Assembly (NCBI GenBank): GCA_037783545.1
Contig: JBBELK010000634.1
Location: 248,001-312,000, forward strand
Origin: Henricia sp. BOLD:AAB3569
Taxonomy: Eukaryota; Echinodermata; Asteroidea; Spinulosida; Echinasteridae
Direction of reading: 5' to 3'
Length of the DNA stretch: 64,000 bases
In this document: one piece after another, positions 31,424 through 43,640 of the stretch
Position numbering within the stretch: position 1 is the stretch's first letter
Layout: the number at the start of each line of letters is the position of its first letter
The notes under the pieces: generated by a model
Told to the model about the DNA's origin: nothing
The model's input: only the letters and a program-made list of their open reading frames with translations
Database searches by the model: none
Translations under genes and position numbers: made by a program

Positions 31424-34400
31424 CTTTGACAATAAAAACAAATTCAAAAATTAGTAAATTAAGAGCATTTTACAATATTAAACCCATTGTATTATTTTGT
31501 TACAGTAAATACTGAACTCTTCAAGGCATACGCAATTAACAGCATTCATGCCACTTAGTTTTCTGTCTGATGGCTGCAGAGTGTTGTCCCTTAAAATGAC
31601 AGCATTTGGAAAACCTGCATGAGCAAGCAGAAAACAATAGGTGCATCTCAATATTATTAGCAGCTAGCTATAGTTCACCATTATAGGTACTGAATTTTTG
31701 TATACAAAACAGCCAAAGAAAATTTAATGTTTTCCTTCTAGTATAATATTAACCCTTGCTCACCTTTTGTATTACAGGTATACTTGTAAACTCTGTCCAG
31801 ATATTACTAATGGTCAACTTCTGAATTCTTAAAATAGGTTTGCTCTATGTTTGCCACTCGCCAAAACATACACATTTCATCTTAGCGCTGACATTACATG
31901 CTACATGTATATAAGTACAGTCCAGCCGCACACTTTTCTTCTCACATTTTCCAGTCTGTTTCCAGTCCGTTTTATGACGCACATGCTTAGGATTTGAGAC
32001 TTGCCTTATTCAGTTCTCTTTTAGAGACAATTTACGGTCTATTAACCCACCACGTTTGCATGCGTTCCATATAGTAAACACATGCACACTTGCGCGAGTT
32101 ATTCACTCACGACCTTTGACATCATCCACAATCCTTTGCGCACATCAAAAATGCCGAACCCGCTTAACTCTTTCAGTGCCCAAATTCTCGCGTTTTTCAT
32201 AATCCTTTGAAATTCTTTGGAATTTGATACAATCAATATCGTACATGTACGATATTGGCACTGAAAGAGTTAAACAATAAAAAAAGGGGACCCTAGCTGT
32301 CACATGTCACGCGTCACACCTATTTGGGCTTTGGGTACACAGGATAAACCGTGTGTCACGCATCGTGCACCAAAAATTCATCTACAGGGTTGCCAACCCA
32401 TAGACGAGGCTTACTAATTAAAAACAAAACAATAATTCCTCTAAAAGAAATGAAATCTGATCTCCAATGGTGGATCAATTTAATTTTCAACTGTTTTTCG
32501 GCACATATTACCCATATTGCTGAATCAAAAAAGACACGCACCTTCAGCCTAATTACTACATTGTATCCTACCCACAACCCTACGTGTCATAAATGCAATC
32601 AAAACAAAACTAATTTTCATATATATACAAACTTGATTCTTTCTTGTGCGACGTCAACACTAAAACAATATTAATAAGCCATGCCCACTGTCGGTGATGT
32701 CCACAGGTCTGTTTAGTTGGGCAAAATGTTAGGTCAGTGGGATCTGGACGCGCAGTGTCTATAGAATAGGTGATCTCAAGTTGCATTGATCTCTATGAGA
32801 GTTTCTTTCTGAGGTTAATCAGGGATGACCAAAGAGGAGTTTCAGCAACTTCCATTTGTGTGAGTTCCTGTGGATGAGGAAAGGAAATCTCTCGGATTTA
32901 TATGACAGCCAAGTAGATCCTTGTCATCCTACCTTTTTTTTTTTACAAATTAGTCAGGCTTATCCTTCGAGTTTATTGCATCATCCGTCATTTAGTACAA
33001 AACCCGCCATGCATGTCGCTTAATGTGAGTTGTAAAAAGTTTGTGCATATACATGTATTGTGCATATATTGCTCTTCCTAAGAATACTCCAAACAATCAC
33101 ATGAGACCTTGCATGACAGACCTTTTGCATCACCAGTTCTGACGGGGCAAGTTTTCATATTTAAAGGGACAAACCGGCTTTGTTTGGCTATTTTGGGCTC
33201 GAAATGGACCCATACAAGATTCTGAAGGCCCTTCCAAAGCAGATCCTGAAAAGAAACCACGGAATTTTGCTGTTTTTTTAGCAATTTTTAAAAAACTGAG
33301 GTCACTTGATTTATTAGAACTAGATTCTGGTTCCGAAAATTCACATGGTCTTGCGAGTTAGTTTTGTGTCCAGCCGCATGAAAGTTTATTACTGCAGCAC
33401 TGTACCCAATTCAACTCTGATTTTTCCTCAGTATTTATAAGTAATTGACAAAAACAGAGACTAAATACATGTTATGAAACAAAGTTAAACCATATATGAA
33501 AATTCGAACATTTTGATTCGAGAGTCCGAAGAACGGGAGCGTGTGCCTACGGTGGGATGTGTGCCCTGCGCAGCACGGCAAATAGCCTGAGTGCACACAC
33601 TGCTGCCGGTACGTCGCACAACAGCTGGTTGCTCCGGTGTATGTTCGTTAAGAAACAAACTTGATGTCAACTCCTCCAAAGAAAACGGACATTCCTTTTC
33701 GGTCGTCCGGGCTGTCCAGTGAAGTCGTGAGCGGAAAATTTGAGATATCCTAAGTATAGGAGAAGAGCGAATCGTTCGTGACAAAGTCGTCGAGGCTCGC
33801 GCGTAGTTGCAACGGCTGGTAAAGCGTATCTCCGTCTTTTGACCGTTTTTGTTAATTTTAAACTTCTTTAGTAAATTACGGGATATTTTGATAATCTTTT
33901 TTAACAACGACCATCAAAAAGGTATTGTCAATTATGATACATCACTAAATCATGCAAACAGTAGTCCGGTGTGTACCTTTAAATGATGTGACAATATATC
34001 ATCACAATGTGCCTTCACGTGCTTGACTCACGGTAACAATTTGACTTCCCCATCATGGCGGCCGTATAAAGGATGTTTACGTCACCTCATTTTGTTTACA
34101 GTGCTCACGTCATTTGCACGGTGAATCTACCTCGTGTTTTGTTTCAAAAAACAAAACATGATTTTTCGTTTGTCTAATGTTATATTTGTTTCGGATGACT
34201 ATGCTCTAAAGAAAACCAACGTTTTCGAAGTTACACGAAAATGACAAAATACATGTTTATACTCCGTACATTTTGTAATATTGGATTGTTATATCTGTCT
34301 CAAAAGCTGGCAAACCAGAAAAAAATATTATTCAGTGTGTATTCAAATGTACATGTATTTTCAAGGAGCACCAAAAGTATGCCTTGGAGGAGCTTGTTCG

Positions 34401-35603
34401 GATTTTTTTTCTTCAGAAAATGGATTTTGCTTTAACCTGTAGTGGTTACTACCCTCAATTCATTGCATTCCTTACATTCCTTTGGTTATTGTCTGCTAGT
34501 ATACTTACCTATTGGCATTCCTTGTAGTCAAATGTAATACATTGTTAACATACTTTGGCAGTCTGTGTGCAACTGGCTATTGTGTTTTATTTCAGCTGTA
34601 AAATACTTGCCATTGTTACCACCAACTCTAGGGTTATACACTCTCAGAACGTTGTTTAAAAATTTTAACCAACCATGTATTACCAGGTGAACATCCCTAC
34701 AGTTGGTTAAAACCTTAACCAACCCAGGTTGGTTACATTTTAATACGTGGTTAGTAATGTAGTAACTCCGCGGAGCACCCCAATTCCGGCGGGTGGTGGA
34801 GAGCAGCTGCTCGTGGTGGGTGGGTGTGAGCGGTGGAATAGGAGCACGTATACGGTGGTGGATGTGAGCGGTGGAAATAGGAGCACACAATTGTTGGTGT
34901 ATGGTGGTGTATGTAGTGGTGGAAATGGAGCAGCCTAATCGGTGGTGGGTGTGGGTGTGTGTGTGATATGAGCGGCGTTGTCGTATAGTATCAACCTAAT
35001 GTGTGATTATGTGTGGTGTGGGAGTCTTTCGGTGTATGTGGATGGAATTGTATAGTTGGCAACCTCGTGCTGAATAATAAAAACAAAATTTAGCATTTGA
35101 ATTCACAAAAAAACGTAATAGCTCGACGTACACATTTTAAAAATTAATAGGAAACGTTTCACAAACGTATACAATATAGCTAGGAATTTCCTGGTATAAG
35201 CAGCCTGAACGAACGGAAGTGACGTCACGGGCCTGTTGAGACTGGTAGAAAACAACATTCTGATATGACGTAATGACATTTCTACACATATACATTACTA
35301 GGCAATGCACTGAATCAACGCGTTTTATTTTCTTTCATATGTAATATATTTTGGTAGTATGTAAAATTTAAATAAATAAAATACATGTAGAATAAAAATT
35401 AACCCAACACGGAAGAAAGGACAAACGTTTCAGGAACGTATTTCCTCGTTTAATCCCAGTAACGTTTATGTTACTGTATTTCCTCGTTTAAGGCAAGTCA
35501 TGTTTATCTTACAGGAAACAACACTGGGTTTGAAAATGTCCCCTAATGAACACGAACTGATGCAAGAGACAAACGGGTGTATCTCCTCGTGACAGATCGG
35601 TTT
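31424..35603. other. Intron sequence (copy B)
   Basis: Equivalent of 7661-11891 with small indels: about 36 bases lost at 32590, a shorter 'cattccttacattcc' array, and changes around 34650-34830. No exon recognised apart from the MITE listed separately. Confidence 0.55.
32168..32269. mobile_element. 102 bp hairpin MITE flanked by TTAA (copy B)
   Basis: Same as 8405-8506: ends ctctttcagtgcc / ggcactgaaagag, TTAA at 32164-32167 and 32270-32273. Confidence 0.8.
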
Positions 35604-36432
35604 AAAGTTTTGATTGGCATGGAGTTGCTGGTGGGGATAAGGGTCAGTAAACAAAGTAAGAAAAAAAAGTTGTGGTAATCACCAAAGTATTAGTAGAAAT
35701 GCCGTGAGAATCTCCATTATGATAAAGTTTTTAGAGAACTTGAGGAAGTAGTGACGAAAAGGACGTTTATTTTGTCTAATCTCTGCACGGGGTCTATACA
35801 GATAACCTTGACCTCGATTTGATCTCTTGACCAATCAGAATGCAGGATTTTGCCTCTACGATCCCTCATTAGCATAAAATGACTAAAAAGAATGTACCAT
35901 TTATTGCGGGGGGGGTGTTCTCGTGCCCGTGCATTTTATTTTATTTATGACTATGTATTATAATTATGGTACTTTTTATACGCGAGACAGTATACACAAC
36001 AGAATAAAACCTATTAGGATACCATACACATCCGATAAATAAAAATACACACGATCAATAAAAAACAAAACAAAACGTAATAGATATTACGTGCAATTCT
36101 TGATGAATGTTTTATACAGAGTTGTATATCCCGCTCTAAGCGAATGGTACATTCCATCACAAACGTTGTGCATGTACACACGTACGTAATCCAGTACCAG
36201 CCTCTATAACGCGTTGAGACAAGCCAGGCTGGCGAGGTCTTGGCGAACATCCTGTGGGTTTTGTTTGATGTTGTGAGGGCTCCCGGTGATGGCCGAATCA
36301 CAGTGATGTCATAACGATAAGTCAGCACAAACGGTCGACGTGTTCTCCACTGGCGCTAGATTCGAAAGCACTAACGCTGCTATTTCAGCTTCACTTTGCT
36401 ACGAGCATTCGTTGGATCCGCAGCTTCATTAA

Positions 36433-37135
36433 AGAGGAAGAATCCCCCTTGACGAAAATCCAGCATTTAGGCTTTTTTCGATAGTCCAAACATCCCTCTT
36501 GCCGACGTGGATTTTTATTATTTGTTAATTGTCGGTTTTAAGTAGATAAATTGCAAGCAAAAGTGCGCTTTTCGAAAATGAGATTTTCGCGATTTCTGAA
36601 ACGCTCATTAGGTATTAATGATATGCGCGTGACCCCGTGACGCAATCCTGAGAAAGAGAAGTCAACACGATAGTTAGCTCCATACGTTTACACGCAAACA
36701 ACTTATCAACCGTCTCTTTTAGATGCTGTTTTTTGAAGAATTTTGTTGTTCCAAAAAGCCAGAGATATGCCCAGTAGCTGCGTGGTTGAATGTTTTACCA
36801 GACACTATGAAAACAAAAGAGCAGAAAGATTTTCTTTTCTATTACCAAGAGAGAGAAAAATTAGTCGCTCATTCTATAACTTGTACGGCCGATGTCCAAA
36901 CACGTGGAAACTACGCCGCAGTGGACCGTACACAGACCGTTGTGAATGCCCTTCGTTCCGTGACAAAACACCACCGATCGCAATGCACCAGTATTTACTT
37001 CAAAAGACAGTCACTGTAAGCCACAATTTCATCGTTTTTTTTACAAAACAGGTAATAGTAGATTGCTGTCATATTACATGAAGTGTTTTTCACGTTTGTA
37101 TTTTGAATTACAAGGACAAAATAGGCATGATAAAC
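36433..37135. mobile_element. Truncated TTAA/THAP (Kolobok-like) transposon
   Basis: One end (agaggaagaatcccc) abuts TTAA at 36429-36432; the sequence is the inverse of 54587 down to about 53890. The other end is missing. Copy A carries the same TTAA with nothing inserted (12719-12722). It contains the THAP remnant described next. Confidence 0.75.
36767..37081 (+). pseudogene. THAP-domain remnant
   Basis: An ATG followed by 'PSSCVVECFTRHYENKR' and 'RFSFLLPRER' matches the start of THAP zinc-dependent DNA-binding domains (M-P-S-x-C-x3-4-C, then the F-P strand). The following Trp and C-x2-H part is blurred ('GRCPNTWKL', 'DRCECPSF'), so it is degenerate or spliced. THAP domains occur in P-element and Kolobok transposases and in host proteins; the TTAA flanks favour Kolobok. 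A sister copy is at 53990-54300 on the minus strand. Confidence 0.55.
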
Positions 37136-38179
37136 ATTTTGAAAACCTTTCTTATAAGTTTGTGCCATGTTTTTAAAACTTCATATCCTGGACTTCGTCC
37201 GCTATGTAGTATGCGGTAAGGAGTCCATACCGTCGCGACGACGGTCGAAATTGTCTTAAATAAACCTTGCATTATCACAGCAGATTCTATTCTGTCAAGA
37301 GATTGCTTCAATTAGATACAATATTTAAACTACATCACATTTATAGCTCCATGGTTACATCACTGTGATTCGGCCATCACCGGGAGCCCTCACAACATCA
37401 AACAAAACCCACAGGATGTTCGCCAAGACCTCGCCAGCCTGGCTTGTCTCAACGCGTTATAGAGGCTGGTACAGGATTACGTACGTGTGTACATGCACAA
37501 CGTTTGTGATGGAATGTACCATTCGCGTAGAGCGGGATATACAACTCTGTATAAAACATTAATCAAGAATTGCACGTAATATATATTACGTTTTGTTTTG
37601 TTTTTTATTTATCGTGTGTATGGTATCCTAATATGTTTTATTCTGTTGTGTATACTGTCTCGCGTATAAAAAGTACTATAATTATAATACATAGTCATAA
37701 ATAAAATAAAATACACGAGCACGAGAACACCCCTCCCCCGCAATAAATGGTACATTCTTTTTAGTCATGTTATGCTAATGAAGGCTCGTAGAGGCAAAAT
37801 CCTGCATTCTGATTGGTCGAGAGATCAAATCGAGGTCAAGGTTATCTGTATAGACCCCGTGTAGAGATTAGACAAAATAAACGTCCTTTTCGTCACTACT
37901 TCCTCAAGTTCTCTAAAAACTTTATCATAATGGAGATTCTCACGGCATTTCTACTAATACTTTGGTGATTACCACAACTTTTTTTCTTACTTTGTTTACT
38001 GACCCTTATCCCCACCAGCAACTCCATGCCAATCAAAACGTTAACTACTCCCCTGGATGGGATGCCAGTCCATCACACGTTTTACCCACAGCAGTTAGCT
38101 GGTACCCATATAATGTATGTGGGTCATTCCATAAAAATGGTAAACGTATTCTGGATTTTGTAATCGAGATTTGGTAGTA

Positions 38180-38395
38180 AAAATGCGAGATGCGAGATGC
38201 GAGACGCGAGATGCGAGACGCGAGGTGCGAGATGCGAGACGCGAGATGCGAGACGCGAGACGCGAGACGCGAGACGCGAGGCGCGAGACGCGAGATGCGA
38301 GACGCGAGATGCGAGATTTGAAACGTAACGCGAGATTTGGCAGTCAAAACGCAAGATGCGAGATGCGAGACGCGAGATGCGAGATGGCAGGTGCT
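38180..38395. repeat. Minisatellite of 7 bp units (gcgagay)
   Basis: About 30 units of gcgagat/gcgagac with minor variants. Charged open frames through it are artefacts. Confidence 0.95.
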
Positions 38396-38477
38396 GAACA
38401 CATAGGCCTTGGACAGACGTGAGGTACTACGGAGCCCGTAAAGGGACATAAGTAAAAAAAAAAGTTTGAGACAAATT

Positions 38478-38650
38478 TTCGTTCGAACGAAAAATGTCTT
38501 CGTGCGAACGAAAATTATTTACGTTCGAACGAAAAATATTTACGTTCGAACGACAAATATCTTCGTGCTAACGAAAACAATCTTCGTGCGAACGAAAACA
38601 ATCTTCGTGCGGACGAAAAAAATCTTCGTGCGAACGAAAAAAATCTGCGC
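38478..38650. repeat. Tandem array, left subterminal, about 21 bp units
   Basis: Units of 'cgttcgaacgaaaaatattta' and 'cttcgtgcgaacgaaaacaat'; each unit contains the palindrome ttcgaa or a relic of it. Confidence 0.9.
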
Positions 38651-41419
38651 GTTGGAAAGGTAAGCGCACTGCGGTCAAAGTTCAACAAATTTGATCTTTG
38701 ACCCAGTTCGAAATGGTTTGCGCGTCGCGATCATCGATATACATACACTGGATAATGCAACGACGTCTAAAATTAAAGCCACCGTCCGCCATTGTACACA
38801 ATGCCTTGCCTAGACTGGTCATACTGTCTTCACTAGTCTACGTCATGGTCTACATGTGTTAAGTGGCATGCAAGCGATCACATGGACCGGGGAGTTTGGT
38901 ACTCATGCAATGCATTGAGTGCAGCGCGGTAGTTATAGTGTGATTTTTCTGCGATAGTGTGAACGCCCCTTAAGACTGGTTTCACACAGCTAGTCTTTTT
39001 TTTTTTCGAGAGTAAACCGGCTTTTCCTTAAGGTGAGTTCACACTGTCACGGAAAAATCACACTGCCGCGCTGCGCTCACCGCGTTGCATGATGTCTCAA
39101 GTGTCGATCTCTCCAAAATAAACAATTCCACTCCAGTAACTTAATTGGGGCTTCTCTGATACCTCATTGGTTGAAAAGGTCAGCGCACCGCGGTCAAAGT
39201 TCAACAGATTTGAACTTTGACCCTGCAGCTCGAAACCTTGTGCGCGTCGCGATAGGCCGCGCGCAAACGGCAAACCAGTTTCTGTACAGCCCTATGGAGC
39301 AGCTGCGCGCAAAGCCATTTTTTCCGTGATAGTGTGAACGCAGCGCAAACGCAACGCACGCAAAACGGATGAAAACGGACCAAAGAGAAGGCGCCTGCAG
39401 GGGCGTTCACACTATCGCACTGCCGCGCTTCGCTCACCGTATTGCATGAGGTCTTAATCGCCGATCTTTCCCAAATAGAAAATCCAACCCCGGTAACTTG
39501 AGGCTTCTCTGATACCTCATTGGCTGCGCGTTGGACAGGCTAGCGCACCGCGGTCAAAGTTTAACAAATTTTAACTTTGACGTTTGTGTGTCGCAACCAT
39601 TGATATATATATACACTGGACGAAGTATGCCATAGCAGTTGGCTACACGAGAATAGACGTGAAACGTAATGGCGTCACGCAATGTTTACCGCGGTGCATT
39701 ATGGGTGAAAAGTGGGACGAAATTTCTGCATCTCTAGTTTGCGTGCGTTGTATGCATAGCGCCTAGCGTATTATAGTCTAGTCAATTTACGATTTGACCT
39801 ATAACTAATTGCAATAGAAATCATTCTAACACGAATCTAGGCCGCAACATTCAATAAACAACAGTGGAAAGGTGTTTTTGAAGCAGTTTTTGAAGACAAA
39901 CATTAAGAATTACAATTTAGTATGATAACGTTCCTCAGTCTGTATGTTTCGTAATAGTGGATGCGTAGTAATACGACCACTTGCGAGCAGACGACGACGT
40001 CTCAGAAACTAGTCTGGTAACGTACTCCAACCTACATGTTTCGCGATGGTAGGTGCATGGTAATCACGACCACTTGCGAGCAGACGGCAGTGTCCAAATC
40101 AGGTGCTCGCTTAAGAAAAACGCTCTTATTTCTATGAAGATGGCTGAATTTTGGGATTTATTTTTGTAATAAGCACATTTACAACACAAGAAGTACATGT
40201 GTTTTAACCAAAAAAATTAAATTGAAAAAATCTAAGATATATTTTCCTTTGTTGTTTTTGGCACGGACCTTATCACCATCCCCATATTATGTAATTTTTC
40301 TACACAACACTTTATGTGCTATTTTATCCACACAAGCAAAAATTAACAATTATTACAAACCAATTTTACAAGAAGGAATAACAGGTAGGGCAGTTGTTTG
40401 ACCACTAACTACAAACAAAATTCCGAAATGTGAAAATAAAATGTCTGTTTCGTTTATAATGCCTCATTTTTAGCAGACGACGGGAAATATTTCGTCTACT
40501 ACGAGTAGTCGTGTTTCCCGAAGCTTGTTACACAATGTGCACGGATTCCTGATAGGTAACAGACGAATTAGCGCCCTCAATGTAATGATTAAAAAACTTA
40601 CAAAATTTACCGCGAATTGGCGTGAAATAAAAATCATATCCACTCATTGGAAAATATTATATTTTTAGTATAGACCAGCAAGTGTTGTAATGCATTCTAT
40701 TGCAATTAATTCTAGGTCAGGCACAATTTTCCCGTAAATTTACCGGACTATATTATGCACGTAACTTTGTGAACTTTACTAACCGCTTCGCTGGCAAAGA
40801 AATGTCAAAAACAAAGATCGCAAATTTCTAAAATGGTTCGTGTCAACATGTTTGTGCCTGCGTGAGTTTTAAGCCCACGACGGACGCCGGAACTATGGTT
40901 TTAACTTTTAAGACCTCAAAAGGCGGCGAAAATGGCCCTGCAATAACTGTGCGAACTATATAGCGATGCAGAGATTTCGTCCCCACATTTCACCCATAAT
41001 GCACCGCGGTAAACATTGCGTGACGTCATTATGTCATACAGTAGGTCTATTGAAGCCACGCGCTGGCCGCCATTGTACCCCACAAATAATGCTTTGCCTA
41101 GACTGCTCCCCTGTCCATGCGATCGCTTGCATTCCACTTATTACATGTAGACCATGATGCAGACTAGTAAAGACAGTATGACCAGTCTAGGCAAGGCATT
41201 GTACTCGGTGAGGTACAATGGCGGACGGTGGCTTCAATTTTAGACGAAGTTGTTTCCTCCAGTGTACATGTATATATAACGATGGTCGCGACAGGCCGCG
41301 CACAAGCGGCAAACAAGCGGAAAACTAGTGCGCGGCCTATCGCGCGCTAGCGCAAAATATTTCCAGCTGGGTCTAAGTTCAAATTTGTTGAACTTTGACC
41401 GCGCTGCGCTTATTACCTT

Positions 41420-41690
41420 TTAAACGTTCGCACCTTTTTTCGTTCGCACAAAGATTCTTTTTCGTTCGCACGAAGACTCTTTTTCGTTCGCACGAAGATT
41501 GTTTTCGTTCGCACGAAGATTGTTTTCGTTCGCACGAAGATTGTTTTCGTTCGAAAGTAAATATTTTTCGTTCGCACGAAGATATTTTTCGTTCGCACGA
41601 AGATATTTTTCGTTCGCATGAAGATATTTTTCGTTCGAACGTAAATATTTTTCGTTCGAACGTAAATATTTTTCGTTCAAACGGAAATTT
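41420..41690. repeat. Tandem array, right subterminal
   Basis: Complementary to 38478-38650 with more units (about twelve). Confidence 0.9.
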
Positions 41691-41754
41691 GTCACAAACT
41701 TTTTTTTAACTTATGTCCCTTTACGGGCTCCGTAAGTAGCAGTAGTCGAATAAA

Positions 41755-41935
41755 AAAAATGCGACGAAAAAAAAAAAATGCGACCAAAAAAATGCGACGG
41801 GAAAAAAAATGCGACCAAAAAAATTATTTCGACGAAAAAAATTAATGCGACGAAAAAAAAAAATGCGACGAAAAGAAAAAAAATGCGACGAAAAGAAAAA
41901 ATATGCGACGAAAAGAAAAACGCGACGGGATAAAA
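41755..41935. repeat. A-rich tandem array (aaatgcgacgaaaa units)
   Basis: Imperfect units of 14-19 bp, starting 20 bases after the end of the fold-back element. Confidence 0.85.
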
Positions 41936-42000
41936 AGGAGACGCGGATTGATTGGCACATATGGAATTCCATACTCAACCGATGTGCGTCACAAAAAAAT

Positions 42001-43640
42001 ACGCTCAAAATAAACTCCACATTAAGCACTGCACATTATTTAAGTCTTGTATACTGCTCACAAGAAACATTTATGGCCTCGAATTTGTTTGTCTTTATTA
42101 CATGTACAGAATAGTGTAAAAAGAGCACATCTACAGTAAAGGCACATCTGATGAGTGATTACTAGTACATTACTCATTAGAAATGCCTCATTTTATCAAT
42201 TACGGCAGAAAACACTGAAAAAAAAATTTGAGCAGTGTACAGTGAATTTTTTTGTTTCTTTCATGTTAACTTACTTGGCCCTGTGGTGGTGGTCGGCGGC
42301 GTGGTGGCAGTGGTCGGCGGCGCGGTGATGGTGGTCGGCGGCGCGGTAGTGGTGGTCGACGGCACGGTGGTGGTGGTTGGTGGCTCCATGGTGTTGGTGG
42401 GCGGCTTCGTGGTGGTGGTGGGCGGCTCCGTGGTGGTGGTGGGCGGCTCCGTGGTGGTGGGCAGCGCTGTGGTTGTAGTGGGGGACTCCGTGCTAGTAGT
42501 GTCTTTGACATTAAAAACAAATTCAAAAATCAGTCATCTGCAAAATGTCATTATCACTGGTGAGTTATTGAATACTTGAGTGCTGTACTAAAGTGCTTAT
42601 TGTTCTTCTACCAGTGAATCTACTCGACAATTTTCAACAACACGAATATAGTGATTTTTGTGAGTACGGCCTTCCGTAGTTACAAGAAAGAGATTCCACG
42701 ACACACTTGTTATATACTTTTCAACCAAAAACTATTCAGCCAATTGCCACTTAATAGACCCATAACATGAGTCTTGAAACTACAAAGGACATGGCACTTA
42801 AAAGAACGAAAAGAAAGTTTGACGCTCAAATAATGATGTATGATGACAGAATTGAAATCTGATCTCAAGAGGTGAAAGGCCGGGAAAGAAACACTACACC
42901 AACCCAACCGTCATTCATTATACAAATAATGAATGTTGATGAGTGCAATGGGGGTAATATTTTTATGAGGTAAAATATGGAATGTTCCATTCAACGAGGC
43001 AAAGACGAGTTGAATGGAACACATTCTATCTTTCACCGAATAAAAAATATTCTTCTCATTGCACGAATTAAAACATTAATTATTTGTTTTATATGACAGC
43101 CAAGTAGATCCTTGTAGTCCTACTTTTTTTTTTTTTACAAATTAGTCAGGCTTATCCTTCGAGTTTATTGCATCATTCGTCATATTAGTACAAAACCCGC
43201 CATGCATGTAGCTTAATGTGACTTGTAAAAAGTTTGTGCCATGGCCGGGTCGCGCTCGCATCATACGTTCGACACACATATAGTGTTACATTTTAGGCCG
43301 TCCCGGTTACGAGCCTATTTTGGAAATTTGTACATAGGGTTTTTAGAAAGGCATGTTGTCACACTACATGTATTTGTAACACTTTTTGGGCCTAAGTTAT
43401 CTCTTCAGAACAATTGAAACTTATAAGGTATTTCCTAAAAAAATATGGTCTGTTTTGCCAAAATGCTCCCTTCACTGTGTAAAGACCCTCATACACGTAC
43501 ATACATGTACATGCTGAATTACCATTTTCAACAATCGCTTACAAACCACCTTTTTACTTCCAAAAAGTAGAAACTTGTACAAATTGAAATAGTTTGTACA
43601 ATTAACACACAAAGAAATGCGGATAGCACATGTGTAAACG
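42001..43640. repeat. Third, older copy of the duplicon (partial)
   Basis: Blocks align with copy A in the same order around the exon: 42012-42110 with 7195-7420, the exon 42275-42502 with 7454-7660, its intron flank, and 43085-43245 with 9163-9315. 43310-43630 aligns with 6236-6540, out of order, which shows rearrangement. Divergence is clearly higher than between copies A and B. It lacks the 132 bp TTAA MITE, the gypsy and the LINE tail. Confidence 0.8.
42275..42502 (-). CDS. Thr/Pro-rich mucin-like exon, diverged copy
   Basis: A 228 bp symmetric phase 1-1 exon, acceptor aatgtcaaag|AC and donor CAA|gtaagt. It reads 'DTTSTESPTTTTALPTTTEP' and continues with TTTTEPP, TTTTKPP, TTTTVPS and TTITAPP repeats. 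Variation between repeats is greater than in the young copies, and no stop occurs, which supports a real coding exon. The conserved donor context (ttggcc…) and the start of the upstream intron match the other Thr/Pro exons. In transcript order it follows the EGF-like part and precedes 31217-31423. Confidence 0.78.

Larger units (their letters stand above)
23592..36431. repeat. Segmental duplication, copy B
   Basis: Partner of 1-12722. Similarity starts at the point matching the window edge and the LINE continues seamlessly to its left, so the left breakpoint is not observed. The right end coincides with TTAA (36429-36432), directly followed by the end of a THAP-type transposon that copy A lacks. 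Confidence 0.97.
35604..38039. repeat. Inverted-repeat arms of copy B with a different centre
   Basis: 35604-36309 is the reverse complement of about 37358-38039, the same arm pair as in 11892-16385. The centre here is unlike copy A: it holds a THAP-transposon fragment (36433-37135) and the dispersed repeat shared with 18229-18508 (37136-37357). So the same palindrome exists with two different loops. Confidence 0.8.
38414..41735. mobile_element. Second fold-back element, about 3.3 kb
   Basis: Terminal inverted repeats start acggagcccgtaaagggaca at 38414 and end with the complement at 41735. Next to each end lies an array of 'cgttcgaacgaaaaatattt'-type units (38478-38650; complement 41420-41690). 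Inside are further inverted pairs: 38655-38890 against about 41090-41410 (tcaaagttcaacaaattt…, gccaccgtccgccattgtac…), and 39660-39720 against 40965-41030 (tttaccgcggtgcattatggg). The centre (39780-40920) has no ORF of note. No clear target duplication was found. Confidence 0.8.

Noticed and set aside
38171-38663. Arg/Asp-rich and Val/Arg/Thr-rich open frames
   Set aside because: Products of the gcgagay and cgttcgaacgaaaa arrays.
41395-42114. Open frames of repeated RSHEDCF or RRKEKKCDEKK type
   Set aside because: Same reason: tandem arrays of the second fold-back element and the A-rich array.
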